Assembly: GCA_032718475.1 (NCBI GenBank)
Contig: JAUCBJ010002685.1
Coordinates: 1-32,100 of the forward strand
Reading direction: 5' to 3'
Origin: Nemertoderma westbladi
Taxonomy: Eukaryota; Xenacoelomorpha; Nemertodermatida; Nemertodermatidae
Length of the DNA stretch: 32,100 nt
Part shown: positions 23,748 through 32,100 of the stretch, in pieces
Layout of the letters: each line of letters starts with the position of its first letter
Numbering within the stretch: the first letter of the stretch is position 1
Position numbers and translations under genes: made by a program
Notes under the pieces: generated by a model
Told to the model about the DNA's origin: nothing
What the model saw: the letters and a program-made list of their open reading frames with translations, nothing else
The model's database searches: none

Positions 23748-26700
23748 GTAATATCGCCTATCTTACAGAAACATAATTACCTTATTATTATTATATGTAA
23801 ACTGGTAGAGTCATGATTTTTGTAATGTATGCTGGAAAATTAGTAACGTCATTGCCAATAGAATTCGTTAAAAAAGTAGTGAATTTCAATTAAAATTTCG
23901 TATTTATATTGAATAATTATTGAGAATATTAAATTGAAATACACTAACGTTGCTAAGTGCTACTTTTCGTTCATTTCACAGTATTTATATGTAAATTATT
24001 ATTTATATTATTATATTTGGCCTTCATTTTTACAACGATCTAGACATTTTTGTATTGCCATTATTTATTAACCAAAGTACCAAAGAGTAACACACTTTGT
24101 TTAAATTTTTGTAAATCGTTCATAAGTTGGTTGGAAGCTCTATTTATTGAGCTCACTAATTTTTGTGTTCATATAGAGAACTCTAATTAATTTCGACGGG
24201 AAATTTTTTCAAACGTAATCGTTCACATCAGATTGTCGCAATTTCTATATTTTATACACATCGCACTTCTTTCACACTCAGATGTTCGCTATATTTGGGC
24301 CAAGAGACTCTCTCCGGGAATCTGGACTGAGGTAAACGGAGATACCACGGCGAGAATATTTATCCAGTCGAACGGCGACATCCACTTCGCGTACGCGAGA
24401 CGCGAAGACGTTGGCAAGTACCGCGGATCTGCGCAACTCTACCTCAATGGTTCTCCCAGCGGTAGTATCTACCAAATGTCCACAAACAACTTACAAGTCA
24501 AGTTTAATTATGCGAAGCCATCCAAACCCGAGATAAAGGTTCCACCCAAGGGAGGGCCCGAGTGGGACCGACAACTCGTTGCAGTTAAGGGCTCTTCTTT
24601 GGTTCTAGAATGTTTCGCCTACAACTATCCGACTCCTAGTTACTCCTGGAGTAAGTCGGACGGTCGGTTCCCTTCTTTCGTTGAGTTTAATACGGTGAGT
24701 TTAATTATTGTGGAGCCAGGACTTAATGGCCAGAACTTCAGGACTTATTTTTTATAAGTCCTGAATTTAGCTTATATTTTGTAATGAAATTTTTTTTTTA
24801 AGTAATAAGAATAACTATATATATATTCGATTTAAATTAAGTAGCACTGTATTTCACGCCGGCTCGAGTGGGTATATTTCCACGGACGAGCGTAAGCGAG
24901 TGAGTGAAATATGGGACCCTGGAAGTGTAATACAGGTACTTTATTTAAATCGAATGTCGTTTTATTTTCAAGTTTCGACTGCTGATGGTAACAACCTATG
25001 TAGCGTGGGGTGACTACAAAACAAAGACCCAAATAATAAAGATCTGTACAAAACACGTGTGTTAACTTTCGTTTATCCCCCAAACTGCCTCTGTAACCTG
25101 CTCCTTTACTAACCTGCTCCTTTACTAACCTGCTCCTTTAAATGGCAATGGGACCTAATGCCTAACGCTCTTTGGGACCTAACGCGACTTTACCTCATTT
25201 TTTTGTACAGGTCCCAAAGAGCATTAGGTGCCATTGCCATTTAAAGGAGCAGGTTAGTAAAGGAGCAGCTGACAGAGGCATGTTGGGGGAACCAAAACAA
25301 TAAACGAAAGTTAACACGTTACAATATTATGCAGGTCTTTATATCATTTAGGTCTTTTGTCATTGTTATGTAGTCACCCATGTAGTGTGTGCTGTCTGCA
25401 GCCTACAGGGTGAATAAGTGAATGAGTGACACCTTTCGCGTGCCGGTACCGGTAACGACGTGTAGCTTGTGCTGTCTGCATCTGTGATGCATGACTAACT
25501 GTTAGTATTGCGCCTACCTCAGCGTGAACGTAGAAATCTGTAATAACATACTAAATGATATTGATGTGACTTTATTTCACGCCGTGTTTATATATCTCCC
25601 CCGCATACCCTTAATTGATTTTACCTTATTTCACTTCCGACTTGAAAATATAATACATAATATGGATAGTTCGTTTATATTACTAGTACCAGTAGTGAAG
25701 TAAATGGGAGTGTAGGTGTAGTTTGTTCAGACTTTGAATTTTATGTTATTTCTCCTATAGGGTCGAAGTCGTATGACCATCACTAACATTAGCCTTGGAG
25801 ATGCTGGAAAGTACCAATGCACTGCGCGTAATAGTGAGGGCACTGACCAAGTCACCTACACAGTCACTGTAGAAGGTTTGTACTTATCTCATACAATTCT
25901 AATAATATAAAAAATAATAATATCTAATATATTTAAACGTAATGAGATGCATGGAATTTAAAGAGAGTTAGTTTGACCTCGGGGTGAGTCAGAATTATTA
26001 TATTAATTTTGGTTGGGCACAGCTTTGCAAAGTCGGCAATGACGTCGAGGTGGGATCGAACTGGTGACCTCCAGGTTGGAAGTCTATCGCTCTAAAGTTC
26101 AGATAGCTGCTCAAATAAAAAGAGACCGACCTGGAAATTATATCTGATATCTTGTATGTCTGCAATTTACATTCCAATGGCATGGCGTCCCAACTGTCAA
26201 CCAATCAACTGCAGCCACTGTGCTCAAACCTATAGTACTTGGCCGTCTTATCCACTCTATTACAATGAAATGGTTGCGTATAATACATACACAACACATA
26301 GTACATAATGTATTAACCATCGGCCAAATACCAATACACAATACAATACAATGAACAATGTCTGATAAAAAAAAACTGTCATTTTTGCAGCGAAACCTGA
26401 ATGGACGCAACGTCTAGAGGATGAAATAAAGGCAATAGGGTCTACCCTAGTCCTACAATGTGGGGCCTTTGGTAGACCGGCTGTCAGCTATAGATGGTTT
26501 GCAGACAACGTGGAAGTAGTCGGCGAAAATATTGCCAGGTTGGTGGTAAATAGCCTAACAACATCTGTGCACAACTAGCAAACTCCCACATGGGTGTCAT
26601 ACCGGGTACTCTTCTAACCAGTTCTTCTAACTCAGCAATTTTTACCCGTTAGAGATACAAATTTGCAACGATATTAATATATATAAGGAAAAATGTATGT

Positions 26701-27813
26701 GGGGGTACAAGGAAAAGTTACTGGAGTACTGGCCATTAATCATGTCGTCTCCAGATGAATTCTTTATCATCATCTGATAATATATTATTTGGGTAACAAT
26801 AAACTATAATTTTCCTCTCCACATAACAAAACGCTTTATAATGAAATGCCTGTGGTTTTTTTATTGCATTATAGTCGTGGGCGGGTTAATTTCCGGTATG
26901 TGTGCTGTTGTATGAACTGAACCTCTAGCGCTGTACTGAACAGGAACACAGGCTGTAAAGATTCATGTCGTTCAGAATTTTGTCCAATAAATCAATCAAA
27001 CTTACAAATAAGGCCTACGGCTATAATAGCCGTATTCTGGGCTGCCAACAATTTATAATCTCCAGTAGTTTTGTATTTTCTCATCATAATTGTTAAATAA
27101 ATCTGTTTTTAATTTAATTTTTTGCAGACATACTGTTACTAAAGATAATAAAACGCTACACATAAGAGACTTGAACGAACAGGACTCTAAAGTATACCAG
27201 TGTATGGCGTACAACGTACACGGGACCATATTCACCCAATCTCAACTGAGAGTCCATAGTAAGTCATCTACTTCAAATAACAATTGTTATTTTGGTTTCC
27301 ATTACGAATGGGTTGGCGTGTGCGCACTCTTATTTACAGATAAGGGGGGGGGGGGGGGGGGGGGGCTTTCGACGTAAACAAAATTCATCCCTCTCCAGGT
27401 GAAATTCGACACAATTAACAGCTGATTACTCTCAAAAATTAAACCGTAACCTGTTATAGTGACATTTATTGTTTTGGTTAGAATACCGTGCCACTGTAAC
27501 CTGCTCCTTTCTTAAATGTATAATTTAACATTGAGGCGAAATATTAATTAGCCGAGATAAGATTTGCGTCCAGTTTTCCTTCTGTCTCCTTATTTTACAC
27601 CATTTATATAGATGGTGGATTAACTCATGTTACATTGGTGGGTAATATAATAAATAATTGTTTTAATTTAGATACTAAACCAATATTTGTTCACCCTCTT
27701 CCTAAAACGACACTGGGTGCCGAGAAGGGCAACATTACGTTGGAATGCGATCCGGTCGCAACACCCGAGGCTAAATTCTCTTGGTTCCATAATGGGAGAG
27801 CGGTTACTGGAGG
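23595..27813 (+). CDS. CNTN: Contactin-like immunoglobulin cell-adhesion gene, six exons, partial
   Basis: Whole-gene entry. Contactins are GPI-anchored neural adhesion proteins with six Ig and four fibronectin III domains (family knowledge). The six exons join in phase into about 373 codons, from the end of Ig1 to the middle of Ig5. Best evidence: Ig3 SLVLECFAYNYPTPSYSWSK, Ig4 KPEWTQRLEDEIKAIGSTL then CGAFGRPAVSYRWF, and Ig5 KPIFVHPLPK...ECDPVATPEAKFSWFHNG. These follow contactin domain by domain, including the xPEW start of Ig4; L1/neurofascin is the main alternative and fits less well. Ig3 and Ig4 keep both cysteines; Ig2 keeps neither. Possible N-glycosylation sites: NIS in Ig3, NKT in Ig4, NIT in Ig5. 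The signal peptide and most of Ig1 are not found, and the 3' half lies past the right edge. Confidence 0.85.
23748..24281 (+). other. Contactin intron, no gene seen
   Basis: AT-rich, 534 bp; nothing recognisable. Confidence 0.7.
24282..24694 (+). CDS. CNTN: Contactin exon: rest of Ig2 and first half of Ig3
   Basis: Acceptor CACTCAG, donor ACG/GTGAGT, 137 codons. Ig2: YIWAKRL (core Trp), NGDIHFAYARREDVGKYRGS, in which the D-x-G-x-Y-x-C motif ends in Gly instead of Cys. Ig3: GGPEWDRQLVAVKG and SLVLECFAYNYPTPSYSW. Confidence 0.9.
24826..24955. mobile_element. Short inverted-repeat element (about 130 bp)
   Basis: ATTCGATTTAAATTAAGTAG at the left matches the reverse complement of the right end (ATTCGATTTAAATAAAGTAC), and similarity continues (CACTGTATTTCAC against CCTGTATTACACTT). 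Probably a MITE. Confidence 0.65.
24998..25390. mobile_element. Long foldback element, arms about 180 bp
   Basis: The arms 24998-25180 and 25206-25390 are imperfect reverse complements around a short spacer; for example GTTAACTTTCGTTTAT against ATAAACGAAAGTTAAC, and AAATGGCAATGG against CCATTGCCATTT. The left arm has one extra copy of AACCTGCTCCTTTACT. A MITE or foldback transposon in the contactin intron. Confidence 0.88.
25761..25875 (+). CDS. CNTN: Contactin exon: second half of Ig3
   Basis: Acceptor TCCTATAG, donor G/GTTTGT. It encodes GRSRMTITNISLGDAGKYQC then TARNSEGTDQVTYTVTVE, with a canonical D-x-G-x-Y-x-C motif. Confidence 0.92.
25876..26390 (+). other. Contactin intron with a tRNA-derived SINE remnant
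   Basis: 515 bp; contains the minus-strand tRNA-like repeat at 26041-26112. No gene. Confidence 0.7.
26041..26112 (-). repeat. tRNA-derived SINE head, antisense to contactin
   Basis: On the minus strand it reads AGCTATCTGAACTTTAGAGCG (decayed A box), then GACTTCCAACCTGGAGGTC (anticodon-arm-like), then CCAGTTCGATCCCACC (good B box), in tRNA order and spacing. A-box decay and lack of an acceptor stem argue for a SINE rather than a functional tRNA. Confidence 0.6.
26391..26538 (+). CDS. CNTN: Contactin exon: first half of Ig4
   Basis: Acceptor TTTTGCAG, donor AG/GTTGGT. It encodes KPEWTQRLEDEIKAIGSTLV, then LQCGAFGRPAVSYRWFADN. Its CG joins the previous G as Ala. Confidence 0.93.
26539..27127 (+). 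other. Contactin intron, no gene seen
   Basis: 589 bp of mixed AT-rich sequence; no recognised element. Confidence 0.7.
27128..27258 (+). CDS. CNTN: Contactin exon: second half of Ig4
   Basis: Acceptor TTTTGCAG, donor A/GTAAGT. It encodes HTVTKDNKTLHIRDLNEQDS, then KVYQCMAYNVHGTIFTQSQL, compare contactin MYQCIAENTYGAIYANAEL. Confidence 0.93.
27344..27365 (+). repeat. G homopolymer (22 bases)
   Basis: An uninterrupted G run on the sense strand of a contactin intron. It could form a G-quadruplex in DNA or pre-mRNA; its length is likely unreliable in the assembly. Confidence 0.95.
27490..27573 (-). repeat. Dispersed repeat, copy 2 (GGAGCAGGTTACAG family)
   Basis: Reverse-complement relative of 2671-2753, sharing the blocks CACTGTAACCTGCTCCTTT, AATTTAACATTGAGGC and TTTGCGTCCAGT in order. 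Confidence 0.7.
27672..27813 (+). CDS. CNTN: Contactin exon: first half of Ig5, ending in a minisatellite unit
   Basis: Acceptor AATTTAG, donor GG/GTAAGT. It encodes TKPIFVHPLPKTTLGAEKGN, then ITLECDPVATPEAKFSWFHN and GRAVTGG. The last 23 bases of the exon (from 27791) are the first part of the 30-bp repeat that then runs to the window end. Only the first donor keeps the frame: reading on into the repeat meets an in-frame TAA at 27815-27817. Confidence 0.9.
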
Positions 27814-30800
27814 GTAAGTTAATGGGAGAGCGGTTACTGGAGGGTAAGTTAATGGGAGAGCGGTTACTGGAGGGTAAGTTAATGGGGGAGTGGTTACTGG
27901 GGGGTAAGTTAATGGGAGAGCGGTTACTGGAGGGTAAGTTAATGGGGTAGCGGTTACTGGAGGGTAAGTTAATGGGAGAGCGGTTACTGGAGGGTAAGTT
28001 AATGGGAGAGCGGTTACTGGAGGGTAAGTTAATGGGAGGGCGGTTACTGGAGGGTAAGTTAATGGGAGAGCGGTTACTGGAGGGTAAGTTAATGGGAGAG
28101 CGGTTACTGGAGGGTAAGTTAATGGGAGAGCGGTTACTGGAGGGTAAGTTAATGGGAGAGCGGTTACTGGAGGGTAAGTTAATGGGAGAGCGGTTACTGG
28201 AGGGTAAGTTAATGGGAGAGCGGTTACTGGAGGGTAAGTTAATGGGAGAGCGGTTACTGGAGGGTAAGTTAATGGGAGAGCGGTTACTGGAGGGTAAGTT
28301 AATGGGAGAGCGGTTACTGGAGGGTAAGTTAATGGGAGAGCGGTTACTGGAGGGTAAGTTAATGGGAGAGCGGTTACTGGAGGGTAAGTTAATGGGAGAG
28401 CGGTTACTGGAGGGTAAGTTAATGGGAGAGCGGTTACTGGAGGGTAAGTTAATGGGAGAGCGGTTACTGGAGGGTAAGTTAATGGGAGAGCGGTTACTGG
28501 AGGGTAAGTTAATGGGAGAGCGGTTACTGGAGGGTAAGTTAATGGGAGAGCGGTTACTGGAGGGTAAGTTAATGGGAGAGCGGTTACTGGAGGGTAAGTT
28601 AATGGGAGAGCGGTTACTGGAGGGTAAGTTAATGGGAGAGCGGTTACTGGAGGGTAAGTTAATGGGAGAGCGGTTACTGGAGGGTAAGTTAATGGGAGAG
28701 CGGTTACTGGAGGGTAAGTTAATGGGAGAGCGGTTACTGGAGGGTAAGTTAATGGGAGAGCGGTTACTGGAGGGTAAGTTAATGGGAGAGCGGTTACTGG
28801 AGGGTAAGTTAATGGGAGAGCGGTTACTGGAGGGTAAGTTAATGGGAGAGCGGTTACTGGAGGGTAAGTTAATGGGAGAGCGGTTACTGGAGGGTAAGTT
28901 AATGGGAGAGCGGTTACTGGAGGGTAAGTTAATGGGAGAGCGGTTACTGGAGGGTAAGTTAATGGGAGAGCGGTTACTGGAGGGTAAGTTAATGGGAGAG
29001 CGGTTACTGGAGGGTAAGTTAATGGGAGAGCGGTTACTGGAGGGTAAGTTAATGGGAGAGCGGTTACTGGAGGGTAAGTTAATGGGAGAGCGGTTACTGG
29101 AGGGTAAGTTAATGGGAGAGCGGTTACTGGAGGGTAAGTTAATGGGAGAGCGGTTACTGGAGGGTAAGTTAATGGGAGAGCGGTTACTGGAGGGTAAGTT
29201 AATGGGAGAGCGGTTACTGGAGGGTAAGTTAATGGGAGAGCGGTTACTGGAGGGTAAGTTAATGGGAGAGCGGTTACTGGAGGGTAAGTTAATGGGAGAG
29301 CGGTTACTGGAGGGTAAGTTAATGGGAGAGCGGTTACTGGAGGGTAAGTTAATGGGAGAGCGGTTACTGGAGGGTAAGTTAATGGGAGAGCGGTTACTGG
29401 AGGGTAAGTTAATGGGAGAGCGGTTACTGGAGGGTAAGTTAATGGGAGAGCGGTTACTGGAGGGTAAGTTAATGGGAGAGCGGTTACTGGAGGGTAAGTT
29501 AATGGGAGAGCGGTTACTGGAGGGTAAGTTAATGGGAGAGCGGTTACTGGAGGGTAAGTTAATGGGAGAGCGGTTACTGGAGGGTAAGTTAATGGGAGAG
29601 CGGTTACTGGAGGGTAAGTTAATGGGAGAGCGGTTACTGGAGGGTAAGTTAATGGGAGAGCGGTTACTGGAGGGTAAGTTAATGGGAGAGCGGTTACTGG
29701 AGGGTAAGTTAATGGGAGAGCGGTTACTGGAGGGTAAGTTAATGGGAGAGCGGTTACTGGAGGGTAAGTTAATGGGAGAGCGGTTACTGGAGGGTAAGTT
29801 AATGGGAGAGCGGTTACTGGAGGGTAAGTTAATGGGAGAGCGGTTACTGGAGGGTAAGTTAATGGGAGAGCGGTTACTGGAGGGTAAGTTAATGGGAGAG
29901 CGGTTACTGGAGGGTAAGTTAATGGGAGAGCGGTTACTGGAGGGTAAGTTAATGGGAGAGCGGTTACTGGAGGGTAAGTTAATGGGAGAGCGGTTACTGG
30001 AGGGTAAGTTAATGGGAGAGCGGTTACTGGAGGGTAAGTTAATGGGAGAGCGGTTACTGGAGGGTAAGTTAATGGGAGAGCGGTTACTGGAGGGTAAGTT
30101 AATGGGAGAGCGGTTACTGGAGGGTAAGTTAATGGGAGAGCGGTTACTGGAGGGTAAGTTAATGGGAGAGCGGTTACTGGAGGGTAAGTTAATGGGAGAG
30201 CGGTTACTGGAGGGTAAGTTAATGGGAGAGCGGTTACTGGAGGGTAAGTTAATGGGAGAGCGGTTACTGGAGGGTAAGTTAATGGGAGAGCGGTTACTGG
30301 AGGGTAAGTTAATGGGAGAGCGGTTACTGGAGGGTAAGTTAATGGGAGAGCGGTTACTGGAGGGTAAGTTAATGGGAGAGCGGTTACTGGAGGGTAAGTT
30401 AATGGGAGAGCGGTTACTGGAGGGTAAGTTAATGGGAGAGCGGTTACTGGAGGGTAAGTTAATGGGAGAGCGGTTACTGGAGGGTAAGTTAATGGGAGAG
30501 CGGTTACTGGAGGGTAAGTTAATGGGAGAGCGGTTACTGGAGGGTAAGTTAATGGGAGAGCGGTTACTGGAGGGTAAGTTAATGGGAGAGCGGTTACTGG
30601 AGGGTAAGTTAATGGGAGAGCGGTTACTGGAGGGTAAGTTAATGGGAGAGCGGTTACTGGAGGGTAAGTTAATGGGAGAGCGGTTACTGGAGGGTAAGTT
30701 AATGGGAGAGCGGTTACTGGAGGGTAAGTTAATGGGAGAGCGGTTACTGGAGGGTAAGTTAATGGGAGAGCGGTTACTGGAGGGTAAGTTAATGGGAGAG

Positions 30801-32100
30801 CGGTTACTGGAGGGTAAGTTAATGGGAGAGCGGTTACTGGAGGGTAAGTTAATGGGAGAGCGGTTACTGGAGGGTAAGTTAATGGGAGAGCGGTTACTGG
30901 AGGGTAAGTTAATGGGAGAGCGGTTACTGGAGGGTAAGTTAATGGGAGAGCGGTTACTGGAGGGTAAGTTAATGGGAGAGCGGTTACTGGAGGGTAAGTT
31001 AATGGGAGAGCGGTTACTGGAGGGTAAGTTAATGGGAGAGCGGTTACTGGAGGGTAAGTTAATGGGAGAGCGGTTACTGGAGGGTAAGTTAATGGGAGAG
31101 CGGTTACTGGAGGGTAAGTTAATGGGAGAGCGGTTACTGGAGGGTAAGTTAATGGGAGAGCGGTTACTGGAGGGTAAGTTAATGGGAGAGCGGTTACTGG
31201 AGGGTAAGTTAATGGGAGAGCGGTTACTGGAGGGTAAGTTAATGGGAGAGCGGTTACTGGAGGGTAAGTTAATGGGAGAGCGGTTACTGGAGGGTAAGTT
31301 AATGGGAGAGCGGTTACTGGAGGGTAAGTTAATGGGAGAGCGGTTACTGGAGGGTAAGTTAATGGGAGAGCGGTTACTGGAGGGTAAGTTAATGGGAGAG
31401 CGGTTACTGGAGGGTAAGTTAATGGGAGAGCGGTTACTGGAGGGTAAGTTAATGGGAGAGCGGTTACTGGAGGGTAAGTTAATGGGAGAGCGGTTACTGG
31501 AGGGTAAGTTAATGGGAGAGCGGTTACTGGAGGGTAAGTTAATGGGAGAGCGGTTACTGGAGGGTAAGTTAATGGGAGAGCGGTTACTGGAGGGTAAGTT
31601 AATGGGAGAGCGGTTACTGGAGGGTAAGTTAATGGGAGAGCGGTTACTGGAGGGTAAGTTAATGGGAGAGCGGTTACTGGAGGGTAAGTTAATGGGAGAG
31701 CGGTTACTGGAGGGTAAGTTAATGGGAGAGCGGTTACTGGAGGGTAAGTTAATGGGAGAGCGGTTACTGGAGGGTAAGTTAATGGGAGAGCGGTTACTGG
31801 AGGGTAAGTTAATGGGAGAGCGGTTACTGGAGGGTAAGTTAATGGGAGAGCGGTTACTGGAGGGTAAGTTAATGGGAGAGCGGTTACTGGAGGGTAAGTT
31901 AATGGGAGAGCGGTTACTGGAGGGTAAGTTAATGGGAGAGCGGTTACTGGAGGGTAAGTTAATGGGAGAGCGGTTACTGGAGGGTAAGTTAATGGGAGAG
32001 CGGTTACTGGAGGGTAAGTTAATGGGAGAGCGGTTACTGGAGGGTAAGTTAATGGGGGAGCGGTTACTGGAGGGTAAGTTAATGGGAGAGCGGTTACTGG
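27791..32100 (+). repeat. 30-bp minisatellite made of the exon-intron junction, about 144 copies
   Basis: The unit (27791-27820) starts AATGGGAGAGCGG and ends GGAGGGTAAGTT. It covers the last codons of the contactin Ig5 exon plus its 5' splice site. Period 30 is kept exactly to the window edge, and the array is unfinished there. Variant units are few: 27881, 27941 and 28031 near the start, and 32051 near the end; the copies between are identical. Each unit offers AGG/GTAAGT, a near-ideal U1 snRNA target. Confidence 0.97.

Larger units (their letters stand above)
24695..25760 (+). other. Contactin intron with two foldback elements
   Basis: 1,066 bp holding the short inverted-repeat element at 24826-24955 and the long foldback at 24998-25390. 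No gene. Confidence 0.8.
27259..27671 (+). other. Contactin intron with G homopolymer and dispersed repeat
   Basis: Contains the 22-base G run at 27344-27365 and the repeat copy at 27490-27573. No gene. Confidence 0.8.

Noticed and set aside
24233-24281. Met-initiated hydrophobic stretch just before the contactin Ig2 exon, considered as a signal peptide
   Set aside because: It lies in the intron before a good CAG acceptor; the upstream exon joins in phase at 24282 and starting here would split the Ig2 domain.
26041-26112. Functional tRNA gene on the minus strand
   Set aside because: The B box is good, but the A box is degraded and no acceptor stem or 3' terminator pairs up; a SINE remnant fits better.
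27687-27950. Reading frame overlapping the contactin Ig5 exon in another frame and running into the 30-bp array
   Set aside because: The Ig5 frame is clearly the coding one by homology and splice phase. The alternative is a shadow extended by the repeat, ended by TAG in the variant unit at 27941.
27791-32100. Possible CRISPR array or other spacer-repeat system
   Set aside because: The units are purely tandem with no spacers, and the locus is a eukaryotic intron.

Overview
This is a eukaryotic, AT-rich genomic window with intron-containing genes, most introns of 200-900 bp, GT-AG splice sites, and many tandem repeats and inverted-repeat transposons. The two multi-exon genes encode animal proteins: a P4-ATPase lipid flippase closest to ATP8B, and a contactin-type immunoglobulin adhesion molecule. 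Small introns, low GC and the style of these genes suggest an invertebrate chordate, probably a tunicate. That placement is an inference; no ribosomal or mitochondrial marker is present.

Layout. (1) Positions 1-21310, minus strand: an ATP8B-like flippase, rebuilt here as 21 phase-compatible exons (about 1,223 codons). It runs off the left edge in its C-terminal tail and lacks its first coding exon. All P4-ATPase signature motifs are present. (2) Two intronless genes sit inside its introns. One is RSL1D1 (ribosomal L1 domain nucleolar protein; 3223-4311, same strand). The other is an unrecognised multi-span membrane protein (14221-15012, opposite strand). (3) The large 12889-20516 intron is mostly repeats: a 26-bp minisatellite (about 21 copies), an inverted-repeat transposon and a 23-bp minisatellite of about 120 copies. 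(4) Position 12576-12621, in the next intron, is a well-formed hammerhead ribozyme motif inserted between tRNA-like A-box and B-box sequences. (5) Positions 21311-23594 hold no exon I can identify. They contain a transposon with roughly 150-bp terminal inverted repeats, 9-bp target duplications and a Merlin/ISXO2-like coding remnant. (6) Positions 23595-27813, plus strand: six contactin exons, from the end of Ig1 to the first half of Ig5. Ig2 has lost both canonical cysteines. (7) Positions 27791-32100: about 144 near-identical copies of a 30-bp unit that is the exon-intron junction itself, so each copy repeats the last codons of the contactin exon and its 5' splice site.

The flippase and contactin genes are arranged head to head, and neither 5' terminal exon was found. 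There is no evident functional pathway linking the genes. The most unusual items are the splice-donor minisatellite, the tRNA-like hammerhead element, the paired loss of Ig2 cysteines, and a shared TTCTAGAA palindrome family in the transposon ends.
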